A DNA stretch of 64,000 nucleotides from a bacterium UBP2_UBA2255 (GTDB lineage Bacteria > Edwardsbacteria > AC1 > EtOH8). Each line of letters begins with the position of its first letter. Within the stretch, counting starts at the first letter, position 1. Below are positions 1 through 9,946 of the stretch, one piece after another. The stretch is taken from assembly GCA_002347565.1 (NCBI GenBank), contig DDXR01000025.1, forward strand, positions 7,106-71,105. The letters are read 5' to 3'. The notes beneath the pieces were generated by a model that saw nothing but the letters and a program-made list of their open reading frames with translations, ran no database searches and had not been told where the DNA came from. Made by a program: the position numbers and the translations under genes.

Positions 1-2083
1 GTCTACTACCTGCTGGAATCGGGCCTGATCAGGCGGCAGCACGGCCAGTGGCAGATCGACGCCTTCATCTCCGAGTCGCTTTCGCTCCCTGCCGGCATCA
101 GCCAGGCCACCGAGCGCAAGCTGTCGCGGCTTTCACCCGGACAGGCCCGGGTACTGCAGGCGCTGGCCGTCCTGGGCCGGCCGGCGCCGGAGCAGACCGT
201 CGCCCGGCTGTCGGGCCTGCCCATCGATGCGGTCAGCGAGGACCTGATCCACCTCAAGGGGCGAAACCTGCTGGCCGAGATGGACGGACCGGACGGTCCG
301 GTATTCGGGCTGCACCACTCGCGGATCCAGCGCCTGATCGCCGGCGCCATCGATCCCGACCTGCGGCGCCAGCTGCACCGCAACGCGGCCGCGGTCATCG
401 AGGAGTCCGGCGGCGGGGCTTACCAGGACAGCATCGATCTGGCGCGGCACTGGGGTCTGGCCGGCGAGCCGGACCGCTCCCGCGCCTGCCACCTGCGGGC
501 CGCGGCGGACCTCAGGGACTATGCACCGGACCAGGCTGTGACCCACTGCCGGGCAGCGCTGGAAACTGCCCCGCCCCCGGAGCGGCCCGGCATCCTGCGG
601 CAGCTACAGGAGCTGCTCTTCATCACCGGCGATTACGCCGCGGCCGAAGGCGTCCTCGAGGACTTGGCGGCCGTCCAGGGCGTGACGCCGGCCCTGCACC
701 TGCAGCGGGGCGTGATCAAGGAGCGGTTGGGCGATTACGAGGCGGCGCTGGAGTGCTTCCGGCAGGCGGGTCAGCTGGCCCGCGCCGAGCCGGTGGCCCA
801 AGCCCAGATCGAGGCCGCCGCCGCCCAGACCCACGTCCGGCGCGGCGATTACCATGCCGCGGAGAAGGCCTGCCAGCGAGCCATCAAGCTGCTGCCGCCG
901 GACGCCGACCCCCAGGTTGAGGCCGAGCTGTACAACAGCCTGGGGCAGGCGTACTGGCACCTGGCGGAATGGGCCCAGGCCATCGCCGTCCACCAGAAAA
1001 GCCTGGAACTCAAGGAAAAGCTGGGCGACCGCCACGGCATCGCCACCTCGTACAACAACCTGGGCCTGGTCTACTACCGGATGTACGAATGGGACAAGGC
1101 CGAGGAATGCCACCACAAGAGCTTCCGCATCCGCGAGCAGATCGGCGACATCTCGGGCCTGGCGAAATCGTACAATAACCTGGCGCTGATCTACCGGCAC
1201 CTCTACGATTGGGACCGGGCCATGGACTACCACACCAAGTGCCTGCGGATCATGGAGCGGATCGGGTCCAGCTACGAGATCGCCATCTCCCACACCAACC
1301 TGGGCTACATCCACAAGGCCCGCGGGGAATGGGACCAGGCGCTGTGGAGCTACAACCGCGCCATCCAGATCGCCCTGTCCATCGGCGCCCGCAACGTCCT
1401 GCTGGACACCTATATCAAGAAGGCGGAGGTCTACCTGGCGCTGGGCACGCTGGAGGACGCCTCCCTGTTCTGTCAGAAGGCCATGGACCTGGCCTCCGAG
1501 CTGGGGGGTCGCCTGGAGATGGGCCGCGGCATCAACATCCAGGGGCGGATCTACCAGATGCGCCGGCAGTGGGATCGGGCGATGGAGGCGCTGTCCCAGG
1601 CCCGCGACATCTTCTCCCAGCTCGACATCAAGGCCGGCGAGGCGTTCATCCTCAAGAACATGGCCGACCTGCACCGCGAGCTGGGCGAGCTCGACCGCTC
1701 GGAGAAGCTGGCTGCCAAAGCGCTGTCGCTGGCACAGCGGGTCGAGGAGCGCCAGCTGACGGCAGAGATCCTGCTGCTGCAGGGTGAGCTGCGGGAGGAC
1801 CAGGGCGTCAGCGGCTCGCCCCACCTTGAATGGTCGCTGGAGCTGGCCCAGACGGTCGGCAGCAGCGAGACGGTGGCCGCCATCCGGGCGGCCATGGCCC
1901 GCCGCCATGTCCGCCGGCGCGAGTACGCCGCCGCGGTCGACTGCTATCAGCGGACGGTCGCGGTCTACAAGCAGGCCCTCAGGAACATCAGCCAGCCCGA
2001 ACTCAAGAGCAGCTACCTGTTCGAGCCCCGCCGGCGCCAGGTGCTGCGCGAGATACGAAAACTGCGGCAGGAGGCCATGCCCC

Positions 2084-2100
<17 letters not shown>
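1..2100 (+). CDS. TPR-rich regulatory ATPase-type protein, C-terminal part (5' truncated)
   Basis: The frame is open from base 1 and ends with TAG at 2098-2100, so the true start lies outside the window; 699 codons are visible. The first about 130 codons resemble the winged-helix/arm region that follows an AAA (MalT/PknK-like) ATPase: a cleavage-like segment, then HHSRIQRLI and RRQLHRNAAAVIEE. From about codon 180 on there are many tetratricopeptide repeats, several with the pattern GD..G.A.SYNNLG.....Y.WDKA. In known families such proteins are signal-integrating ATPases, sometimes fused to Ser/Thr kinases; no kinase or Walker motif is visible here because the N-terminus is missing. It overlaps the next gene by 17 bases, which suggests translational coupling and a shared role with the sigma-54 activator. 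The TPR call is certain; the ATPase part is inferred. Confidence 0.8.
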
Positions 2101-3727
<1,627 letters not shown>

Positions 3728-3756
3728 CCGCAGCAGAACTGATGTATCCGCCCGCA

Positions 3757-3788
3757 GAACGACCCGGGACTTTGGACCCGGGTCGTTC
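3757..3788 (+). terminator. Hairpin after the sigma-54 activator gene
   Basis: A perfect 12-bp inverted repeat (GAACGACCCGGG / CCCGGGTCGTTC) with an 8-base loop lies 30 bases after the stop. The U-tract is weak (TCTCGTTG), so it may act together with Rho or serve as a bidirectional terminator for the convergent genes. The rest of 3789-3945 shows no gene I can support. Confidence 0.6.
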
Positions 3789-3945
3789 TCGTTGCGGTAT
3801 CGCACGCCAGGGCTTGCCACTCACTGCGATGCACATTGAATGCCGCCACCGCACAGACGGTGCGCCACCCGCAGCGCCTGAGCGGTCTCCTGTTTAGACG
3901 ATCCGTTCGTTGCGGCCGGCGGATGCTCGGCCAGGGATGCCTTCC

Positions 3946-4317
3946 TCATACGCTTCCCTTGTTTTGATGGTCGACGGCCCAGTCCAGCAGCAGCAAAGCC
4001 GCGATCAGGAACATCGGCCCGGCGATCAATAGGTATGGGAGAAGATCGCCTCGCCAGCGTCCATGGAACATGGCAATGAAGGCCGCTCCGGCCAACGCAT
4101 ACAGCAGCACGCCGGCGAGGCGCCACCGCCAGGCGATCAGCAGCACCGCGGCCAGCGCGAACGACGGCACCAGGTGCATCAGCAGGGCCAGTGCGGTGCG
4201 CCAGAACCCCTGGCCCTGCCCGAACACGTCCAGCGCGAACAGGGCGACGAACAGCGGGAAGAGTAACCCCAGCACGCGCGGCGCCCAGTGCAGGACGCCC
4301 CTCGATCGCTTTCCCAT
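3946..4317 (-). CDS. Small multi-span inner-membrane protein
   Basis: 123-residue protein with about four hydrophobic helices (residues about 12-30, 36-58, 63-80, 92-112), a basic N-terminus (MGKRSR) and a charged C-terminal tail (DHQNKGSV). The ATG at 4317 is chosen over the longer frame because GGAGGG sits four bases upstream and the upstream codons lack any membrane character. I do not recognise the family; such proteins are often given DUF names. It lies downstream of the cyclophilin terminator and has no obvious partner. A membrane location is clear; function is unknown. Confidence 0.7.
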   Translation of the reverse strand: MGKRSRGVLHWAPRVLGLLFPLFVALFALDVFGQGQGFWRTALALLMHLVPSFALAAVLLIAWRWRLAGVLLYALAGAAFIAMFHGRWRGDLLPYLLIAGPMFLIAALLLLDWAVDHQNKGSV

Positions 4318-4372
4318 GGTTCCCTCCGTTCGATGCTGTCGAATGGTACCACGGGACCGCACGAATAGCAAT

Positions 4373-4403
4373 GAAAAAGAGGCTGGTCCGACGGACCAGC
4401 CTC
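4373..4403 (-). terminator. Rho-independent terminator of the cyclophilin gene
   Basis: Read on the minus strand, a 12-bp stem GAGGCTGGTCCG / CGGACCAGCCTC is followed by TTTTTC. It lies about 20 bases after the peptidylprolyl isomerase stop codon. Confidence 0.85.
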
Positions 4404-4421
4404 CGCGTTGTTGATCCCGGT

Positions 4422-5057
4422 CTACTTGCCCTCGACGATGGTCACGCGCTTGATGGTGACGTTCTTGGTCGGCCGGTCGCGGGCGTCGCGCGGCTGCCTG
4501 GCGATGGCGTCCACCACGTCCATGCCCTTGACCACCTTGGCGAACGGGATGAAGCCCATGCCGTCCAGCCGGGCGCACTTGTCGTCCAGGTTGATGAAGA
4601 ACTGGGCGTCCGACTGGTCGGAGATCGGCACGGCCCGCGACGACGAGGCCATGCTGACCGTGCCGCGAAGATTCGATAGCCTGCGGGGCTCGGCGTCCAT
4701 CCGCTCGCCGCCGAAGCCATCGTTGGTGGGGTCGGCGTCCTTGGAATTTGGGTCGCCGCCCTGGATCACGAAGCCCGGCACCAGCCGGTGGAACGTGGTC
4801 CCGTCGAACGCCTTGGCGGCCGCCTTGTTCATGAAGTTGAGGGCGGAGAGCGGCGCCTCCTTGACCTTGAGCTCCAGCACGATCTCTCCGAAGTCGGTGG
4901 CCAGCACGGCGCGGGGCTGGTTCAGCTTGGACATGTCGGCGGCGGCCGGCGCGTCCGCGGCCTGCGCCGGTTCCTGCTGCTTGGCAAGCTCCTCCTGCCT
5001 GCAGGATGTCAACACTGCCAGGGATGCCACGGCGGCGACCAGTATCATGCGTCTCAT
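4422..5057 (-). CDS. Lipoprotein peptidylprolyl cis-trans isomerase (cyclophilin type)
   Basis: Folding catalyst that isomerises prolyl peptide bonds, probably anchored on the periplasmic side. The 211-residue product begins MRRMILVAAVASLAVLTSC, a signal peptide with a lipobox ending at Cys19, followed by an Ala/Gln-rich linker. The cyclophilin domain covers about residues 55-208 and shows the family marks TTFHRLVPGFVIQGGDP, AQFFINL and FAKVVKGMDVVDAI; the catalytic Arg of FHR is present. The ATG at 5057 was chosen because it gives a clean lipoprotein signal and is preceded by AGAAGGG. The gene stands alone between two terminators, downstream of the Ton cluster. Confidence 0.93.
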   Translation of the reverse strand: MRRMILVAAVASLAVLTSCRQEELAKQQEPAQAADAPAAADMSKLNQPRAVLATDFGEIVLELKVKEAPLSALNFMNKAAAKAFDGTTFHRLVPGFVIQGGDPNSKDADPTNDGFGGERMDAEPRRLSNLRGTVSMASSSRAVPISDQSDAQFFINLDDKCARLDGMGFIPFAKVVKGMDVVDAIARQPRDARDRPTKNVTIKRVTIVEGK

Positions 5058-5111
5058 CGTACCACCCTTCTGTCGTTTTGTTATGCCTTGGTGCTGGGGC
5101 TGCCCATCATG

Positions 5112-5146
5112 GGAAATGCCCCGAATCATGCCTGATCTCGGGGCAT
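5112..5146 (-). terminator. Terminator-like hairpin after the tonB gene
   Basis: Minus strand stem ATGCCCCGA / TCGGGGCAT with a 13-base loop and a short T stretch (TTTCCC). It separates the Ton cluster from the cyclophilin gene. Confidence 0.6.
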
Positions 5147-5168
5147 CCCCTGGAAATCGAGAATCCGG

Positions 5169-5969
5169 TCAGTTGAGCTTGAACACGAACGGCTGCATCA
5201 CCCACACCCGGACCGGCTTGCCGCCCGGGGCGATGGCCGGGGTGAACAGCCATTTCTTGGCGGCCTCGATCGCCGCCTCGTCCAGCGAGGCGTTGCCTGA
5301 GCTGCGGGCGACGTCGGCCCGGATCACCCGGCCGTCGACGTCGATCAGCATCTGGACGTAGACCCGGCCCGCCGTGCCCAGGTTCTTGGCGATGTCGGGG
5401 TACACCGGCTCGACGCTCTTGATCACCTCGGGCGACTTGTCCACCGCCACGTAGGCGCTCTTGTCGGGTATCACCTCCTCGACCGTCAGGGAGGAGCCGC
5501 TGGACGCGTCGCTGGCCGCGCCGGCCGACATCGCGCCCAGTTCGCTCTGGGTGGCGGCGTCCTCGTTGGCCGCCTTGCTGTCCTCGACCGGTTTGGGGAT
5601 GCCGACCGTCGGCGCGGCGCCCACGTTGCCGGCGGCCACCTTGGCCTGCTCCACGTCGGACCCGGTGAGCGACGGCGGGGCTCCCAGCATGCTGTAGGTG
5701 ATGCGGACCATCGGCGCCTCCGGCACCGGCCGGCGGGCCTCGATGTATGCGTAGACCGCGAAGTACGTCATCACCGCCAGCACCAGTACCAGCGCCGACG
5801 ACAGCGTCAGGAACATCGATTTCTTGAGGTTGAGCGGCAGCAGCACCTTGGACTGGGTGACGCCGAACCCGAGGTCGGCGTAGCGGCGCCCCTGCAGCAC
5901 CACCACCGCCGCGGCGATCATCACGCCCACCAGCGTGCCGGCCACCGGCAGGAATAGCATCATGTCCAT
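5169..5969 (-). CDS. TonB-like energy transducer
   Basis: 266-residue protein that would carry proton-motive force from an ExbB/ExbD motor to the outer membrane. It has two N-terminal hydrophobic segments (about residues 5-25 and 52-75), unlike classical single-span TonB, then a Pro/Ala/Asp linker across the periplasm, and a C-terminal TonB domain (about 175-266) with the conserved block YPDIAKNLGTAGRVYVQMLIDVDGRV and a terminal VWVMQPFVFKL. It follows the upstream exbD by one base, so it is the last gene of the exbB-exbD-exbD-tonB operon. No TonB-dependent receptor is in the window, so the substrate is unknown. Confidence 0.88.
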   Translation of the reverse strand: MDMMLFLPVAGTLVGVMIAAAVVVLQGRRYADLGFGVTQSKVLLPLNLKKSMFLTLSSALVLVLAVMTYFAVYAYIEARRPVPEAPMVRITYSMLGAPPSLTGSDVEQAKVAAGNVGAAPTVGIPKPVEDSKAANEDAATQSELGAMSAGAASDASSGSSLTVEEVIPDKSAYVAVDKSPEVIKSVEPVYPDIAKNLGTAGRVYVQMLIDVDGRVIRADVARSSGNASLDEAAIEAAKKWLFTPAIAPGGKPVRVWVMQPFVFKLN

Positions 5970-5970
5970 C

Positions 5971-6660
5971 TTACCTGCCCCCCCTTCCCGGGCCGGCCGC
6001 CGCCTTCTTCCTGGCGTCTTCGAGCTCCTTGAGGTCGTCCTTGGTCTGCTCGACGATGGCGAAGCGGGCGATCTGGTTCTGCTGGATCGCGTCCATCACC
6101 GCCACCACATGGTCGTAAACCGACTCGCGGGCCACCTTGACCAGCACGGTCAAGCGGCAGATCTTCTCGTCGCGCACCTTGTCCATGCTGTCGCGCACCG
6201 CCTTGTCCACTCCCTTGGGCATGGCAGCGTAGCGCCTGAGGAAGTCCTCGCCCGATTCGTACAGCACCATGTTCTTGTCGTAGTGCGGCGGCTGCTTCTT
6301 GATGTTGTCGACCTTGGCCCGCAGCAGCAGGGCATCGAGGGAATCGACGACCACCGGCGCCGGCGGGCTGGCCTTGATGTTGCCCAGGTACTGCTGGATC
6401 GTCCCGTCGGCCATGATGTTGACGGTCAGCACATTGGATTCCGCCACCGGCTTGTTGGTGCCGGTATCGGGCGGGAGCGTGATCTCGATGGCCTGGGGTT
6501 CGCGCATCCGGGTGGTGGTCATGAAGAAGATCACCAGCAGGAAGCCGATGTCCACCATCGGGGTCATGTCCAGCACGATGTTGGGCTTGTTCTTGGGCCG
6601 GTGCAGGCCGTGGCCCTTTTTCCCGGTCGGTTGGGGTGCGCCGGCATCTAATCCGCCCAT
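5971..6660 (-). CDS. ExbD/TolR-family biopolymer transport protein (second copy)
   Basis: 229-residue motor subunit with one transmembrane helix containing the proton-path Asp: DMTPMVDIGFLLVIFFM (about residues 30-50). The periplasmic region begins with the usual strand (EITLPP) and ends with the typical ExbD fold (LTVLVKVARESVYDHVVAVMDAI...FAIVEQ), followed by a Lys/Gly-rich tail. A middle segment (about residues 105-165) is longer than in standard 140-residue ExbD proteins. It starts four bases after the first exbD and ends one base before tonB. Confidence 0.88.
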   Translation of the reverse strand: MGGLDAGAPQPTGKKGHGLHRPKNKPNIVLDMTPMVDIGFLLVIFFMTTTRMREPQAIEITLPPDTGTNKPVAESNVLTVNIMADGTIQQYLGNIKASPPAPVVVDSLDALLLRAKVDNIKKQPPHYDKNMVLYESGEDFLRRYAAMPKGVDKAVRDSMDKVRDEKICRLTVLVKVARESVYDHVVAVMDAIQQNQIARFAIVEQTKDDLKELEDARKKAAAGPGRGGR

Positions 6661-6664
6661 GGCG

Positions 6665-7441
6665 TCATCTCCCTTCCGCCGGAAGCTCGTCCGGCTTCGT
6701 CGTCGCCTTGAGGTTGGTCACCAGAGAGAACCTCAGCATGTTGACATCCTTCTTCTGCAGGATCGAGGTCAGATCCAGCATCTTTCCGGACTGGCACTTC
6801 TTGTCCACCAGCAGCACCATCATCAGCCGGGGGTTGCGGATGCGCTCCTCGACCACGACCGTGCCGACCTGGTCCAGCGGCATCGGTTGCGACGCCTCGC
6901 GCCCGGTGGCGTACCACAGCACCATGCTGTCGATCCGGGCCACGTACTGCTCGGGCGTCAGCGCGGACAGCTCCTGCTTGGCCATTCGGGTGAGGAAGTT
7001 GTCCTTGCGGGCGCATTCCCGGGCGGCCAGCTCGGCCGACCGTCCCCGGTTCAACGGCTTGCTCGGGGCCTCGACGATATCCTTGATCAGCTCGGCCGAG
7101 ACCATGGGCAGGTAGGTGTCGGTCATCCCCCGCAGGCCCTCGGCGGTCACGCCGGGCTGGGCCGAGGCTTGCCGGATGTTGTTGATCAGGGTCAGCATCG
7201 TGGTCGGCCCGATCGAGTCCGCCAGTTTCTTGGCGTGATCGGGATTGAGCACGTTGATCTGCATCACGTTGGCCTCGGGGACCTTGAACTCCGACCGCGA
7301 ATCGGGCAGCTGCACCTCCACCGTCGTTGGGGGCCGGGCGTGGTAGGTGGACATGAAGAAGATCACCAGCAGGAAGGCGATGTCAACCATCGGGGTCATG
7401 TCCAGGACGATCCTGGCCCGACGTTTCATCCTCGCCGCCAT
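6665..7441 (-). CDS. ExbD/TolR-family protein with a large periplasmic insertion (first copy)
   Basis: 258 residues, nearly twice the usual ExbD length. The membrane helix DMTPMVDIAFLLVIFFM (about residues 12-32) keeps the conserved Asp. Standard ExbD-like strands flank an insertion of about 110 residues (about 85-195) rich in Lys/Arg/Glu that has no match I recognise. The start codon directly abuts the stop of the upstream ExbB-like gene (TAA then ATG), indicating coupled translation. It probably pairs with the second ExbD in a hetero-oligomeric motor. Confidence 0.85.
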   Translation of the reverse strand: MAARMKRRARIVLDMTPMVDIAFLLVIFFMSTYHARPPTTVEVQLPDSRSEFKVPEANVMQINVLNPDHAKKLADSIGPTTMLTLINNIRQASAQPGVTAEGLRGMTDTYLPMVSAELIKDIVEAPSKPLNRGRSAELAARECARKDNFLTRMAKQELSALTPEQYVARIDSMVLWYATGREASQPMPLDQVGTVVVEERIRNPRLMMVLLVDKKCQSGKMLDLTSILQKKDVNMLRFSLVTNLKATTKPDELPAEGR

Positions 7442-8263
7442 TTATTTTTCTCCTATGGTCAGCAGCTGCTGCATTTCGTACACCGCCTCGTCGGTGGCGT
7501 ACTGGAACTGGGACACCTTGTTCATGAAGTAGTTGTTGGCCACGATGCCGCCGATGCCGTTGAACAGCCCGCCGGCGGTGTTGATCAGGGCCTCGGAAAT
7601 GCCGCGCGCCAGCTGCGAGGCGTCGGGGGCGCCGGCGTGGGCCATGGCCTGGAAGGCGCGGATCATGCCGATGGTGGTGCCGGTCAGGCCGACCATGGTG
7701 CCGATCGAGGCCACGGTGGTCAGCATGATCAGGTTGCGCTCCAGCAGCGGGGTCTCCAGCATGTTGGCCTCCTCGATGGCCCGTTGGACTTCGGCCGTCT
7801 TCTTGTCCGGCGTCAGGTTCTCGTTCTGGATGGCCAGGTATCGCTCCAGGCCGGCCCGCAGCACGTTGGCGGTCGATCCCTTCTGGGCGTTGCAGGCGGC
7901 GATGGCGCCGGTGAGGTTGCCGGCCCGCAGCAGCTCGCGGAACTCCTCCATGAAGACCGCCACCGGCTTGGCTCCCCGGGCCCGGCCGATGGTCAGGCTG
8001 CGCTCGATGACGTAGGTGATCAGCAGGATCAGCAGCAGGATCAGGGAGATCACCACCGGCCCGCCGGCCTGGATGTACTCGGGCAGGGTCTTGAAGATCA
8101 CGAACGAGGCGACCAGGCCGATCACGTACAGCAGGAAGGTAATCAGGCCGACCTTCTTGGACAGCGCCAGCGCGATGCCGATGCCGGCGGCCAAGACGGC
8201 GGGGAGAACTCCCATGATCAGTATCTTGACGATCATCGGGGCCTCAACGAGTCCTTTCAGCAT
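7442..8263 (-). CDS. MotA/TolQ/ExbB proton channel family protein
   Basis: 273-residue channel subunit of a Ton/Tol-type motor. Hydrophobic segments lie at about residues 11-30, 38-56 and 66-88 near the N-terminus, and the conserved channel pair is at about 175-205 (MLTTVASIGTMVGLTGTTIGMI) and 220-245, with the family motif GISEALINTAGGL. There is one more N-terminal span than in E. coli ExbB. The start at 8263 is supported by GAGGAGG about 11 bases upstream. It is the first gene of the exbB-exbD-exbD-tonB operon, and a promoter-like -10 TATAAT lies about 75 bases upstream. Confidence 0.9.
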   Translation of the reverse strand: MLKGLVEAPMIVKILIMGVLPAVLAAGIGIALALSKKVGLITFLLYVIGLVASFVIFKTLPEYIQAGGPVVISLILLLILLITYVIERSLTIGRARGAKPVAVFMEEFRELLRAGNLTGAIAACNAQKGSTANVLRAGLERYLAIQNENLTPDKKTAEVQRAIEEANMLETPLLERNLIMLTTVASIGTMVGLTGTTIGMIRAFQAMAHAGAPDASQLARGISEALINTAGGLFNGIGGIVANNYFMNKVSQFQYATDEAVYEMQQLLTIGEK

Positions 8264-8338
8264 TGGGGTGCGTTCCTCCTCAAGTGGTTGTATGTTTGGT
8301 GGGTGGGTGAGTGTATCTCGCGGAAGAATCGGTGCGAT

Positions 8339-8367
8339 ATTATAGCCGATTGCCGTCCCGGGCGCAA
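8339..8367 (-). promoter_or_regulatory. Probable sigma-70 promoter of the exbB-exbD-exbD-tonB operon
   Basis: Minus strand perfect -10 box TATAAT at 8344-8339, with TTGCGC 17 bases upstream as a weak -35. The predicted start is near 8332, giving a leader of about 70 bases before the ribosome site of the ExbB-like gene. Confidence 0.5.
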
Positions 8368-8391
8368 CGTTTTTTTCTTTTTACGGCCGCG

Positions 8392-9903
8392 TCAGTCCCA
8401 CTGCTCGATCCGGCGCCTGACCCCCAGCAGGTACTCCAGGTCGATCGCGATCTTGTTCTTGGGGTCGATCTTGAGGATGTCCTTGCACTCCAGCTTGGCC
8501 TTCTGGGTGTAGGGCCGGTCCTTGAACTTGTCGCCCACGAAGTAGTAGTGCTGGGCCAGGGCCTCCATCGGCCGGACGTCGCCGGGCCGCAGCCGCTTGG
8601 CCTCCAGGAAGCAGGCGATCGCCTGCAGGTAGAGGGACTTGACCGACGCCTTCTCCGCCGGCGTGACGGCCTTGACCCCCTGGGCCTTGAGCGAAAGGGA
8701 GTAGCCCATGTTGACCTGCGCGCCGTACGCCGTGGAGGGGTTGCGGGCGATCCGCTGCCTGAACCAGCCGATGGCCTCGTCGTACCTGCCCGCCAGGTAG
8801 TAGGCGGTGCCCATGTCGTACAGCACCTGGTCGGCCCGCGACGAGTCGAGGGAGCAGACCTCGTTGTAGCAGACGATGGCCGAGTCGAGCTGGGCCCGGG
8901 CGGCGGCGGTGTCCCTGGCCTCCTGGTAGGACTTGCCGACCTCGACGTGCATCTTGCCGGCTTCATACCAGCGGGCCGGATCGACCGGGGACAGCCTCAG
9001 CGCCTGGTTGAAGGCCTGCAGCGCGTAGGCGAACTGCCGGGTGTCTCGGTAGAGGGTGGCCAGCAGGTGCCAGGCGCCGTCGTTCTTCGTGTCCAGGTTG
9101 ACGGATTTCACCGCCATGGCGGTGGCCTCGGGCAGCAGCGCTTCTTCGCGCTGCGACTGCAGCGCCTTGGCGTACATGAAGAAACCGGCCGCGTCCTTGG
9201 GGGCCAGCTGGGTGTAGCGCTTGAAGTACTCCGCCGCCTGGGTGTAGTCGCCCTTGGCGAAGTGGGCGTTCCCCAGGTCGAGGTTGGCCTCGGACAGGTT
9301 GGGGTCGAGCTGCAGCGCCATGCGGTACTCGGCCATGGCCTCGTCCAGTTTGCGCTGGCGGTAGTAGAGGTTGGCCAGCCCGTTGTGGGCCGCGCCGTTG
9401 CCGGGGGCGATCTGCAGCGACTGCCGGAACAGCTGCCCGGCATCGTTCAGCATGCCCTTGTCGAGGTACACCTTGCCCAGCCGGTACATCAGGTCGGTGT
9501 TGTTGGGGGCCGCCCCCAGCAGCGCCTGAAAAATGGCCCCGGCCTCGTCCAGGTTGCCGCGCTTGTGGTAGGCGATGCCCAGCTGGCGCTCGGCGTCCGC
9601 GTATTTCAGCTCGCGGGCGATCTTCAGGCTGCCGACGGCCTCGTCGTACATGCCCCGGTCGAGGTAGAACTGGCCCAGCCGGTAGTTGGCCTCGGCCAGC
9701 ACCTTGTCCTTGGCCTTCATCGCCGTGACCTGCCGCAGCAGGCCGATGGCCCGGTCGTAGTCGCCGCCCTGGTCGGCCTGGACCGCCTCCTGCATGATCT
9801 CCTCTGGCTTCGGCTTCCCGGCCATCGAGGTTGTGGCGCAGCCGAACAGCAACGCGGCCGCCAGCAACGGCTGGATCAGGATCGCGGGGTGGAGTCGTTT
9901 CAT
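8392..9903 (-). CDS. TPR-repeat lipoprotein
   Basis: 503-residue secreted protein. The signal peptide ends in the lipobox LLFGC (Cys22), so it should be lipid-anchored in the periplasm or outer membrane. The rest is a string of about ten or more tetratricopeptide repeats (for example YRLGQFYLDRGMYDEAV, YHKRGNLDEAGAIF, LGNAHFAKGDYTQAAEYF), which act as protein-docking scaffolds. GGGAG about 10 bases upstream supports the start at 9903. It begins 43 bases after the PstS-like gene and precedes the exbB operon; in Bacteroidetes, TPR, PstS-like, TonB and ExbB/D genes are often grouped. The partner is not known. Confidence 0.88.
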   Translation of the reverse strand: MKRLHPAILIQPLLAAALLFGCATTSMAGKPKPEEIMQEAVQADQGGDYDRAIGLLRQVTAMKAKDKVLAEANYRLGQFYLDRGMYDEAVGSLKIARELKYADAERQLGIAYHKRGNLDEAGAIFQALLGAAPNNTDLMYRLGKVYLDKGMLNDAGQLFRQSLQIAPGNGAAHNGLANLYYRQRKLDEAMAEYRMALQLDPNLSEANLDLGNAHFAKGDYTQAAEYFKRYTQLAPKDAAGFFMYAKALQSQREEALLPEATAMAVKSVNLDTKNDGAWHLLATLYRDTRQFAYALQAFNQALRLSPVDPARWYEAGKMHVEVGKSYQEARDTAAARAQLDSAIVCYNEVCSLDSSRADQVLYDMGTAYYLAGRYDEAIGWFRQRIARNPSTAYGAQVNMGYSLSLKAQGVKAVTPAEKASVKSLYLQAIACFLEAKRLRPGDVRPMEALAQHYYFVGDKFKDRPYTQKAKLECKDILKIDPKNKIAIDLEYLLGVRRRIEQWD

Positions 9904-9946
9904 CGAGCGATACTCCCGTCAGCGTTTGTGGGCATGGAATGGGCGG

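Noticed and set aside
3789..3945. Possible mobile-element remnant between the convergent genes
   Set aside because: A short frame reads QETAQALRVAHRLC but no family, inverted repeat or direct repeat supports it.
6299..8512. + strand open frame of over 700 codons opposite the Ton genes
   Set aside because: Antisense shadow of exbB and exbD; the translation is compositionally biased and matches nothing.
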